Assembly (NCBI GenBank): GCA_965119665.1
Contig: OZ221974.1
Location: 558,001-622,000, forward strand
Direction: 5' to 3'
Source: Dialister sp900541485
GTDB lineage: Bacteria > Bacillota > Negativicutes > Veillonellales > Dialisteraceae
Length of the DNA: 64,000 nucleotides
Part shown: piece after piece, positions 56,965 to 64,000 of the stretch
How the letters are laid out: each line of letters starts with the position of its first letter
Position numbering within the stretch: the first letter of the stretch is position 1
Position numbers and translations under genes: made by a program
The notes under the pieces: generated by a model
The model's database searches: none
What the model was told of the DNA's origin: nothing
What the model saw: the letters and a program-made list of their open reading frames with translations, nothing else

Positions 56965-57102
56965 GGTTGTACCTCTCACAAATCATTTATATTTCCTTCT
57001 TCTATATGGCTGTTTATTGCAATTTATCTGACTCAAAAAACGATACATGGAACCTGTGGAGTATATGATTATCTGCGGCTGTATCTGTTTTTGCTTATTC
57101 CA

Positions 57103-57591
57103 CTATTCCTCGGCTTTAGCCATTGTTATCACATACCATCTTTTTTCCTTTGTTCCATAGATTACTTTATCCGGGTCTTGATTCAATGGTATGGTGAAAG
57201 ACAAGTTTAACACATATCCGTCTTTATAAAAACGAAATTCATCATAGCAATCAGCTTGGAAGTGAAAATCTTCAGACTTAGAATTTTTACCTTTAATCCA
57301 TCCTCTCTGTGCCAGTTGGTTTGTATAATATTCTTTTATGACATTTCCTTTGACAGAAAGAACAAATGCCTGAGAAGCAAATGCTTTATCAGGGGTTCTG
57401 GCTCCGACTTCTAGCTCATCGCATAAAAGAGTATTCGTTCCATAAATATTAATATCCGGAATATGCCGGTATAAATCCAGCCTCACTGATTCAGAAAAGT
57501 ATTCAACCCAAAAATGAACTATGACCGCCATAAGGACTAGTATCATAAACATCAATATATGTTTTAAAATCTTTTTTGATAAATCTCTCAT
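57103..57591 (-). CDS. Membrane-anchored small protein, second family, copy 2
   Basis: A 162-residue protein with an N-terminal membrane segment (ILMFMILVLMAVIVHFWV) and a domain with INIYGTNTLLCDELEVGART and KEYYTNQLAQRGWIKGK. It is the first gene of the cluster in the reading direction. It resembles 55255-55731. The function is unknown. Confidence 0.7.
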   Translation of the reverse strand: MRDLSKKILKHILMFMILVLMAVIVHFWVEYFSESVRLDLYRHIPDINIYGTNTLLCDELEVGARTPDKAFASQAFVLSVKGNVIKEYYTNQLAQRGWIKGKNSKSEDFHFQADCYDEFRFYKDGYVLNLSFTIPLNQDPDKVIYGTKEKRWYVITMAKAEE

Positions 57592-57988
57592 TTTATACCT
57601 CGTCGATAATAATACTTCTATCTTTTATTTTACTTCTCCGGCTTCTTTATGGATAGTCTCCATCACCGATGCATCCGATGACAGAATATGGCAGATTATG
57701 TCATCGGAATTGCAATGTCATCATGCTACGGCATATGCATAGTTTCCTATGTATAATATATCCGGCCGAAAAGATATCTTTCTGACTTCCTGTTATACTT
57801 ATTATTTATTTATTATATTCCTTAAGAAATACGGACGGATAAAACCGCAATTTTATTGTAAAAATAACGCATTTTCAACATGAATATTTCATTTATTTTT
57901 TTATGGAATTTCTTTACATCGAGATTTATCTATGTTATAATCAATACATAAGAATTCAACATAAATTTTTATAAAAGGAGATATTACT
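57592..57988. other. Intergenic region of about 400 bp upstream of ferritin
   Basis: It holds an inverted repeat CCGATGACA (57675-57683) / TGTCATCGG (57699-57707) and, near the right end, the ferritin promoter. No gene is supported. Confidence 0.7.
57913..57942 (+). promoter_or_regulatory. Ferritin promoter
   Basis: TTTACA, 17 bases, TATAAT, about 45 bases before the start. No clear PerR or Fur box was seen. Confidence 0.7.
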
Positions 57989-58477
57989 ATGAAATTATCT
58001 GACAAGCTTTTAAAAGCACTGGTTGCACAAGTTAAAATGGAATTCGAATCTGCTTATCTGTATCGTTCGATGTCCCATGATATGAAAAACATCGCTCTGA
58101 ACGGTTATGCAAAATGGCTGGATAAGCAATATGAAGAAGAAAGAGAACATGCGTTGAAGCTTGTTTCTTACATCGAAGACAGAGACGGCGTTGTCGATTT
58201 CTTACCGATTGCAGGCATAAAGAAACACTACAGCAAGCCTTTAGATGTTGCTAAGGATTCTCTGGCTCACGAGGAAGCTGTTTCCGCTTCTATCCGTAAT
58301 ATTTTCAACCTTGCCCGTACGGAAGGGGATCTGGAAACCGAGATTTTCCTCCAGTGGTACATCACTGAACAGGTAGAAGAAGAAGTGAATGCCCGTGATA
58401 ACGTAGACGGTTTCAAGAAGGCTCAGGAATGTGAAGCTCTTCTCTACATGTTTGATCATTATCTGTCTGAAAGATAA
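57989..58477 (+). CDS. ftnA: Non-heme ferritin
   Basis: A 162-residue four-helix iron-storage protein. Ferroxidase ligands appear in KMEFESAYLYRSMS (first helix Glu), EEEREHALKL (Glu and His) and FLQWYITEQVEEEVNARDN (Gln/Glu). AAGGAG lies eight bases before ATG. It is a single-gene unit with its own promoter and terminator. Confidence 0.95.
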   Translation: MKLSDKLLKALVAQVKMEFESAYLYRSMSHDMKNIALNGYAKWLDKQYEEEREHALKLVSYIEDRDGVVDFLPIAGIKKHYSKPLDVAKDSLAHEEAVSASIRNIFNLARTEGDLETEIFLQWYITEQVEEEVNARDNVDGFKKAQECEALLYMFDHYLSER

Positions 58478-58491
58478 TTATTATTTATACC

Positions 58492-58532
58492 AAAAGGCGG
58501 TATAGTCCGGAATGGGGCAGTACCGCCTTTTT
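58492..58532 (+). terminator. Terminator after ferritin
   Basis: AAAAGGCGGTA pairs with TACCGCCTTTT and is followed by a T run. Confidence 0.88.
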
Positions 58533-58673
58533 ATTATGCAAACTTGCAGATAAAAATATTCCTTCTTCCTCCTTACTCTTTATATTTGTTCTGCAAAAAA
58601 TGTGATTTTCTATTTTCACAGATTTGATATAATAAAGTCAGCGATTCAGTATACGGGAAAGGAGGATTTTGTT

Positions 58674-59672
58674 TTGAAGCCGTCAACGCGATGTGTCATT
58701 ATCGTCAATCCCACGTCAGGCCGGGAAAAAGCGCCGCGCTATATTCCTTATATGACCTCGGTTTTATCTGAGAAATACGAGGATGTTACGATTAAGCTGA
58801 CGCAAAAAGCCGGGGATGCCAAGGATTTTGCCCGTTATGCGGCAGAAAAAAACAAGGATATTTTCTGTATGGGCGGTGACGGTACCATCAATGAAGTCAT
58901 CAACGGAATGGTTTCCGTGCAAAGTGAATCTTGTTTCGGTTTTGTCCCGTTCGGCACAGTGAATGATTTATCCAGGGCACTCCATATGCCCCGTTCTCCG
59001 AAAAAAGTCATTGATATGTTTCGTCGTGCAGAAAAAAGTTTCATTGATGTCGGTAAAATCAATGACCGTTATTTCATAAATATCGTGGCGGCCGGTCTTC
59101 TTCCCGAAGCGGTAAGTCAGGTTACCATCAAGGAGAAAACTTTATTCGGTTCTCTCGCTTATTTCATGAAAGGCTTCCAGGTTTTTGCCAAGCAGCAATC
59201 TTACCAATTTACAATTACGGAGGCAAACGGTACGGTGATACAGGTTTCATCGCCTTTGATTGCCGCCATGCTCACCGATTCGGCAGGCAGTTTCCGGAAT
59301 CTCGTACCACAGGAAGAAAGAAATAAGGGCGTTATTAAGCTTGCTCTTTTTCATGATTTCCAATGGCTGCGCACCATCAGGGAAGCGCCGAAACTTCTCG
59401 CCGGACTGCAACCGGGACCGGAAATTCTCACGGTTATTGCCGTAAAGAAAGCCCGTATTTCTATACAAGACGATATGAAGCTTTATACGAATGTAGACGG
59501 TGATAAAGGGCCTTGTTTCCCTATTGATTTGGAAATTTTGCCGAACCGTCTTCCTGTTTTCATCCCCCACAAAGATGACGAGGAAAATACACTGCTCCCC
59601 CACCTTTTGGAAAGCGTGCCGCCTAAGTTGAAATTTCCTCTGGGCATACGAAAACAAAATGAGGAAAAATAA
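58674..59672 (+). CDS. Diacylglycerol/lipid kinase (DgkB/YegS family)
   Basis: About 332 residues. The DAGK catalytic domain has IIVNPTSGREKAPRYIP, FCMGGDGTINEVINGMV (GGDGT ATP site) and FVPFGTVNDLSRAL. The start is TTG at 58674 with GGAGG eight bases upstream; the ATG at 58602 lies before a TATAAT box and is rejected. It phosphorylates a lipid, probably diacylglycerol, in the cytosol or at the membrane. Confidence 0.9.
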   Translation: MKPSTRCVIIVNPTSGREKAPRYIPYMTSVLSEKYEDVTIKLTQKAGDAKDFARYAAEKNKDIFCMGGDGTINEVINGMVSVQSESCFGFVPFGTVNDLSRALHMPRSPKKVIDMFRRAEKSFIDVGKINDRYFINIVAAGLLPEAVSQVTIKEKTLFGSLAYFMKGFQVFAKQQSYQFTITEANGTVIQVSSPLIAAMLTDSAGSFRNLVPQEERNKGVIKLALFHDFQWLRTIREAPKLLAGLQPGPEILTVIAVKKARISIQDDMKLYTNVDGDKGPCFPIDLEILPNRLPVFIPHKDDEENTLLPHLLESVPPKLKFPLGIRKQNEEK

Positions 59673-59690
59673 TTTTTAAAAGAAAAATAA

Positions 59691-59722
59691 AAAAAGTGCA
59701 GCTCTTTTACGGACTGCACTTT
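59691..59722. terminator. Bidirectional terminator between lipid kinase and TRAP genes
   Basis: AAAAGTGCAG pairs with CTGCACTTTT around a 12-base loop. Confidence 0.88.
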
Positions 59723-59730
59723 TAGTTTGC

Positions 59731-61722
59731 TTATATACTTTTTGCGTTCTTTTTCTTCCTCATGAGCTGGAGGAAGAGGACGAAAGCCAATATGCCTATG
59801 CCTACCGCATCAGTGGTAAGCCGCGGATCTATCAGAAGCAGACCGCCTGCCAGGAGAAGCAGCCTTTCGAGAAGATTTGTTTTGTCTGCCATATAACCGA
59901 TCATTCCTGCAGAAACACCAGTCATTCCGATAAGTGCCGTACAGGTCGTTATCACTATGCTAGTCATTGACGCATCAATCCCGAGAATTTGCGGGGAAAG
60001 CACAAACACATAGGGAATGATAAAGGCGGCAATACCGAGTTTGGAAGCATTTACCCCCGTTTTAAGAGGATCGCCTCCCGAAATAGCACTTCCTGCATAA
60101 GCGGCAAGTGCAACAGGCGGTGTGATATCCGCAATAATGCCGAAATAGAATACGAACATGTGAGCCGCCAGAATCGGCACGCCCAGCTGGAGCAGCGCAG
60201 GCGCCGCAATGGTCGATGTAATGACGTAGTTGGCCGTTGTCGGTACACCCATCCCCAGAATCAGGGACGTCAGCATGGTGCAAAACAGGAGAAGAAGGAA
60301 GTTTCCCGATGCCAAATCAACCAGCGTGGATGCCAACTTAAGACCGACACCTGTTTTTGTCACAATACCGATAATCATTCCTGCAGAAGCACAGGCAATA
60401 AGAACGCCCAATGCGCCTCGTGCCCCTTTGATAAGGCCGTCCACCACGTCATCGAAAGTCATGCGTGTATTTGCCCGGAGCATGGCGGTAGCAATGGAAA
60501 CAACAATACCTGCCAGTGCGGCTTTCATCGGGGTATAGCCTGAAGCAAGAAGTCCGATAATCGCAACGAGCGGTATAGCCAGATGCCCCTCTTCTTTCAT
60601 AATTTTTCCCCACGGCGGAAGCTCACTTCTTGGTGTGCCCTGAAGATTATCTTTCTTTGCCTCGAAATGAACTCCGAGGAATACGCCGATGAAGTATAAG
60701 ACGGCCGGTACGATAGCCGCTTTTACAACCTCCATGTAAGGAATATTTACAAATTCCGCCATCAGAAATGCGGCGGCACCCATAATCGGCGGCATGAGTT
60801 GTCCCCCTGTAGAGGCGGCCGCTTCTACGGCACCGGCAAAGTTTTTATGATAGCCCAACTTTTTCATCATCGGAATGGTAAAGGAGCCTGATCCGACCAC
60901 ATTCGCTACGGAAGATCCGGAAATCGTTCCCTGCAGTGCCGAGGAAATAACCGCCACTTTTGCAGGACCACCAGACGCCCAGCCTGCCAAGGCATTGGCA
61001 ATATCGATAAAGAATTTGCCCAGTCCCGTTTTTTCCAAATAAGCGCCAAACAGGATAAACAGGAAAATAAACGTCGATGAAACGCCCATAGGAATACCGA
61101 AAACACCTTCGGTCGTGAAGAAAAGATGACCTACCATCTGATTGATTGTGAGTCCTCTGTGAGCAAGCGGTCCCGGCATATAACGGCCGAAAAATCCATA
61201 AGCCAAAAAAGCGAGAACAACGATAACGATAGGCAGTCCTACAATTCTGCGGGCCGCCTCAATGACCATGACAATCCCCAGAACGCCCATAAAGGCATCT
61301 GCAGGAGTCACCGTGCCTGCTCTTAAAATCAGCTGGTGGTAATTCAATAAAATATAAATCGGGGGAATCGTTGCAATGACGGCGAGCGCCAAATCAACGG
61401 GGTGTACATTTCCGTCTTTTACCCACGAATGCTTTGTCGGACAAAGAAGATAAACCAAAGAAATACCGAAAGACAAATGGATACACCTCTGAATCATCGC
61501 ATCTAAGGCACCGAAAAATCCGGTATAAATCTGGAACAGGGAAAAGCAAATGCAAATAACGGCAATCAGCTTTGCCCACAGTCCCGAATATTCTGCCGTA
61601 TTCGACTCCTTATCCAGTTCTTTTAATTTCTTTTGGAGATGACCCTCCGCCTGCTTATTTTCTTCTGCCCGGTCTGTCATCGGCAGATGTTCTTTTTTTT
61701 CTAAATCATCCAAAGGAATCAA
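59731..61722 (-). CDS. TRAP transporter fused permease subunit (TAXI type)
   Basis: A 663-residue membrane protein that fuses the small (DctQ-like, first about 150 residues) and large (DctM-like) TRAP permeases, with more than 15 membrane segments. GSGSFTIPMMKKLGYHKNFA, AAASTGGQLMPPIMGAAAFL and ILGMGVPTTANYV are typical. It works with the TAXI binding protein encoded upstream to import an organic acid; the substrate is unknown. The start overlaps the DUF1850 gene stop as ATGA. Confidence 0.95.
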   Translation of the reverse strand: MIPLDDLEKKEHLPMTDRAEENKQAEGHLQKKLKELDKESNTAEYSGLWAKLIAVICICFSLFQIYTGFFGALDAMIQRCIHLSFGISLVYLLCPTKHSWVKDGNVHPVDLALAVIATIPPIYILLNYHQLILRAGTVTPADAFMGVLGIVMVIEAARRIVGLPIVIVVLAFLAYGFFGRYMPGPLAHRGLTINQMVGHLFFTTEGVFGIPMGVSSTFIFLFILFGAYLEKTGLGKFFIDIANALAGWASGGPAKVAVISSALQGTISGSSVANVVGSGSFTIPMMKKLGYHKNFAGAVEAAASTGGQLMPPIMGAAAFLMAEFVNIPYMEVVKAAIVPAVLYFIGVFLGVHFEAKKDNLQGTPRSELPPWGKIMKEEGHLAIPLVAIIGLLASGYTPMKAALAGIVVSIATAMLRANTRMTFDDVVDGLIKGARGALGVLIACASAGMIIGIVTKTGVGLKLASTLVDLASGNFLLLLFCTMLTSLILGMGVPTTANYVITSTIAAPALLQLGVPILAAHMFVFYFGIIADITPPVALAAYAGSAISGGDPLKTGVNASKLGIAAFIIPYVFVLSPQILGIDASMTSIVITTCTALIGMTGVSAGMIGYMADKTNLLERLLLLAGGLLLIDPRLTTDAVGIGILAFVLFLQLMRKKKNAKSI

Positions 61723-62303
61723 CTCCTAATCTCTTTTTTCATCCAATAGCCTTTCCAAAGCGGGGCTACATATATATGTAATTCTTTTCCGAGGGGCATC
61801 AGGTCCGAAAGCACATATTCATGACCGTCTACGATGACACGTTCATCATTGGTGACGCCGTTACGAATCGACAGGTCCGGATATTTCCTGTTTATCTTGT
61901 CTAAAATAAACCAGTCCCCCTCTTGCCGGAATTCGCCGTCCTCTTTGGAAAAAGGAAGTCCCACACCCATAGATTGGTATTTAGTGGATTTCAGTACCAG
62001 TCCGTCTTCCATATCATTGACGACCAGATATTCATAAATCATAGTCTTTTGGACGGAATGGCGGTATGCCAACGTCACCGGCGTCCCCGCCTCCACTTCC
62101 TGGCGGATAATAAATCCGTCTTCCGTCTGCCCGTACAGGTAAGGCGTACGTATATAGTAACCGAAAGCGGCAATTCCTATAGTAATTACAATACCTGCAT
62201 AAGCAATCAGGCTTTCCAGCTTACCATGCTTTCTTTTCTTTATCATTTCAAAAACAGACTTTACCAGTCCTTCGTCCTTCCCGAAAAATTTTCTGTAAAG
62301 CAC
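61719..62303 (-). CDS. DUF1850 protein of the TRAP operon
   Basis: A 194-residue protein with one membrane segment (AYAGIVITIGIAAFGYYI) and a DUF1850-like domain with PVTLAYRHSVQKTMIYEYLV and MGVGLPFSKEDGEF. DUF1850 genes are often found between TAXI binding proteins and fused permeases, as here. The role is unknown. Confidence 0.85.
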   Translation of the reverse strand: MLYRKFFGKDEGLVKSVFEMIKKRKHGKLESLIAYAGIVITIGIAAFGYYIRTPYLYGQTEDGFIIRQEVEAGTPVTLAYRHSVQKTMIYEYLVVNDMEDGLVLKSTKYQSMGVGLPFSKEDGEFRQEGDWFILDKINRKYPDLSIRNGVTNDERVIVDGHEYVLSDLMPLGKELHIYVAPLWKGYWMKKEIRS

Positions 62304-62361
62304 AGAAAGGAGTGCAGTTCAGCCTCCACTCCTCTTCCGGCTCTATGGATATTCTGACTTT

Positions 62362-63333
62362 TTATTTCGATTTCAGATACTTTTCTGCGCCCGGGTTCAT
62401 CGGAATAGACATACCATCGAGTGCCGTATCCTTTGTGATATATTTTCCTACCGCATGAGCCGCTTTCATACGGTCAAGATGTTCATACACGGCTCTTGCA
62501 ATCTGTTCACCCATTTCATCGCTCATCTTATCTGTAGCGGCAATGATACATTTAACAGCAACAGAGCTTACGTCCTCATCCTGTCCCGGGTATGTTCCTT
62601 TCGGAATCACAACCTTTGTGTAATAAGGATATTTTTCAATCAGGCTGTCCACCTTATCGCCTTCGATATGAATGATTTGTGCCGATTTATTAGCTGCCAA
62701 ATCCTGAATGGCTGCTGTCGGGAATCCTGCAACAACTACGCCGGCATCGACATTTCCGTCTTTCAATGCATCGGCAGCTTCGCCAAAGGATAAGAACTGT
62801 TCGTCAATATCATCATAGGTAAGTCCGTAAGCGGCCAAAATCTGGCGGGCATTGGCTTCCGCGCCGGAGCCGGCAGCACCGACTGCCACCTTTTTCCCTT
62901 TCAGGTCCGCAATGGATTTGATTCCTTTGTCTGCCGTGGTAACGAACTGTACGGTTTCAGGATATAAAGCGGCAATACCGCGAAGACCTGCCATTTTATT
63001 ATCCTTAAACATTTCTGTTCCCGTTGTTGCATAGTAGGAAATATCATTCTGGATAAATGCAATATCTACAGATCCGTCTTTCAGCATATTCACATTAGCC
63101 ACAGAAGCCCCTGTCGACTGGGCAGACGCATTCATTCCCTTTATATTGGAATTCAGAAGTTCCGCCAAAGCTCCGCCTAAAGGATAATATGTCCCTGCAG
63201 TACCGCCGGTTGCAATATTCAAAAACTGTTTGCCGCCGCTTTTACCGCCGTCTCCGCCGCAGCCTGCGAGCAATCCTGCACCTGCCATACAAACTGCCCC
63301 TGCCATAAGCATTTTTTTCATCATTTTTTTCAT
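62362..63333 (-). CDS. TAXI-family TRAP transporter solute-binding protein
   Basis: About 323 residues. A lipoprotein signal peptide ends LLAGC (C25). The TAXI mark is LNIATGGTAGTYYPLGGALA, followed by QSTGASVANVNMLKDGSVDIAF. The start at 63333 has GGGAGG eight bases upstream. It is the first gene of the TRAP operon. A GGAGTG/CACTCC stem lies in the gap before the DUF1850 gene. Confidence 0.95.
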   Translation of the reverse strand: MKKMMKKMLMAGAVCMAGAGLLAGCGGDGGKSGGKQFLNIATGGTAGTYYPLGGALAELLNSNIKGMNASAQSTGASVANVNMLKDGSVDIAFIQNDISYYATTGTEMFKDNKMAGLRGIAALYPETVQFVTTADKGIKSIADLKGKKVAVGAAGSGAEANARQILAAYGLTYDDIDEQFLSFGEAADALKDGNVDAGVVVAGFPTAAIQDLAANKSAQIIHIEGDKVDSLIEKYPYYTKVVIPKGTYPGQDEDVSSVAVKCIIAATDKMSDEMGEQIARAVYEHLDRMKAAHAVGKYITKDTALDGMSIPMNPGAEKYLKSK

Positions 63334-63443
63334 GATAATTACCTCCCGAAATACTCTCCTATTGTGTAAACCAACCATTGATTTTGATACAGACCGCTTT
63401 GCAGCTTACGGCTTTTTACATGTATCTGCTTTTATAACAGAAA

Positions 63444-63482
63444 ATAAAAAAGCAGCCGGATACGTGGGACATATCCGCTGCA
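63444..63482 (-). terminator. Terminator of the dCTP deaminase gene
   Basis: On the minus strand GCAGCGGATA pairs with TATCCGGCTGC, followed by TTTTTTATTTT. Confidence 0.88.
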
Positions 63483-63523
63483 AGCTTCTTTGCTCAAAAT
63501 GCTATGAACTTATCTTAACTATA

Positions 63524-64000
63524 CTACTTTTCAAAATCCTTGTAAAGTAGGCTGGGCTGTATACCGCTATTATTTTGATATTTTCCGCTCGTATAGGGGT
63601 CTGCCTCACCTAAAATGGTATGGAAATAAATCTGGCAGATTTGCACGCCCGCATAAATGCGAATCGGTTGTACGCAGAACATTTCCAGTGTCCAGTAACC
63701 CGAAAATCCGATATCCCCGAACCCTGCCGTCACGTGAATAAAAAGTCCGAGCCGTCCCACCGAGGACCGTCCCTCCAGCATGGGAACAAAGCAGGTCGTT
63801 TTCGTATGCTCTGCCGTTCTTCCCAAATATAATTTATCCGGTTCTAAAAGATATCCTTCTTCCGGGATTTTGATGAGATGCCCTGTATTTTCTTTCTTCA
63901 TATCCAGTTCATGGTGATCATAAATCATAAGGTCATCAGACAGTGTCAAATTATAGCTGTTGGGATTCAGCTGCTCCTTGTGAAACGGAGTAATCACAAT
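63524..64000 (-). CDS. dcd: dCTP deaminase, 5' truncated by window edge
   Basis: The C-terminal part (about 158 residues) of a dCTP deaminase, which makes dUTP for thymidylate synthesis. The frame is open to base 64000 and begins IVITPFHKEQLNPNSYNLTL, which in relatives lies about 20-25 residues into the protein. MLEGRSSVGRLGLFIHVTAG and GYWTLEM (catalytic Glu) are conserved. Confidence 0.92.
   Translation of the reverse strand: MVITPFHKEQLNPNSYNLTLSDDLMIYDHHELDMKKENTGHLIKIPEEGYLLEPDKLYLGRTAEHTKTTCFVPMLEGRSSVGRLGLFIHVTAGFGDIGFSGYWTLEMFCVQPIRIYAGVQICQIYFHTILGEADPYTSGKYQNNSGIQPSLLYKDFEK

Noticed and set aside
59989..60543. 184-residue plus-strand frame antisense to the TRAP permease
   Set aside because: Antisense of a membrane-protein gene gives charged, H/N/R-rich frames; no independent support.
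62306..62340. GGAGTG/CACTCC stem between the TRAP binding-protein and DUF1850 genes as a terminator
   Set aside because: No T run follows; at most a processing stem that could stabilise the binding-protein message.

Overview
The window looks like a chromosomal segment of a Negativicutes bacterium, most likely Dialister or a close relative. This is inferred from the character of the 16S rRNA gene, the moderate-to-low GC content, Clostridia-type AddAB and pyruvate:ferredoxin oxidoreductase, and TAXI-type TRAP transport. No database search was possible, so the genus is an inference.

Layout. (1) 1-6117: addB (cut by the window edge) and addA, a recombinational repair nuclease. (2) 6155-10524, minus strand: a nitrilase-family amidohydrolase, then the conserved cdaA-cdaR-glmM operon (cyclic-di-AMP and amino-sugar synthesis). 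The gap between glmM and the amidohydrolase holds two degenerate, orphan CRISPR repeat-like sequences and a long hairpin. (3) 10696-20739: a LysR regulator with a small membrane protein, divergent from a complete pyruvate:ferredoxin oxidoreductase; then a hypothetical gene, a Na+/alanine symporter with an aminotransferase, an OGG1-like DNA glycosylase and a coiled-coil protein. (4) 20823-26500, minus strand: a complete rRNA operon (16S, tRNA-Ile, tRNA-Ala, 23S, 5S) with two near-consensus promoters and a duplicated 5S 3' tail downstream. (5) 26811-33156, minus strand: the phosphate-starvation locus pstSCAB-phoP-phoR.

(6) 33341-44072: a complete type I-C CRISPR-Cas system, transcribed on the minus strand as cas3-cas5c-cas8c-cas7-cas4-cas1-cas2-leader-array. 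The array has 30 uniform repeats, a degenerate leader-distal repeat and a terminator. It is irregular: one 447-bp interval carries a small membrane-protein ORF and the 5' end of an apparent phage tail-assembly gene, and one 89-bp interval keeps phage-like coding sequence that is also hit from the other strand by a second spacer. The degenerate last repeat and its 3' flank reappear 26 kb away, next to the amidohydrolase promoter.

(7) 44242-49205, minus strand: two paralogous helical proteins of unknown function, a small hypothetical and two tandem DUF445 membrane proteins. (8) 49463-53464: guaB, a CbiZ-like cobinamide amidohydrolase, an asparaginase and tRNA-Ser. (9) 53562-57591, minus strand: a low-GC cluster of seven small membrane-anchored proteins next to tRNA-Ser, four of them from one family and formed by duplication of a two-gene unit. 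(10) 57989-63997: ferritin, a DgkB/YegS lipid kinase, a TAXI-type TRAP transporter operon and the 3' part of a dCTP deaminase gene.

The most unusual material is the irregular CRISPR array with its orphan repeat copies, and the duplicated small-protein cluster beside tRNA-Ser. The rest is ordinary core genome.
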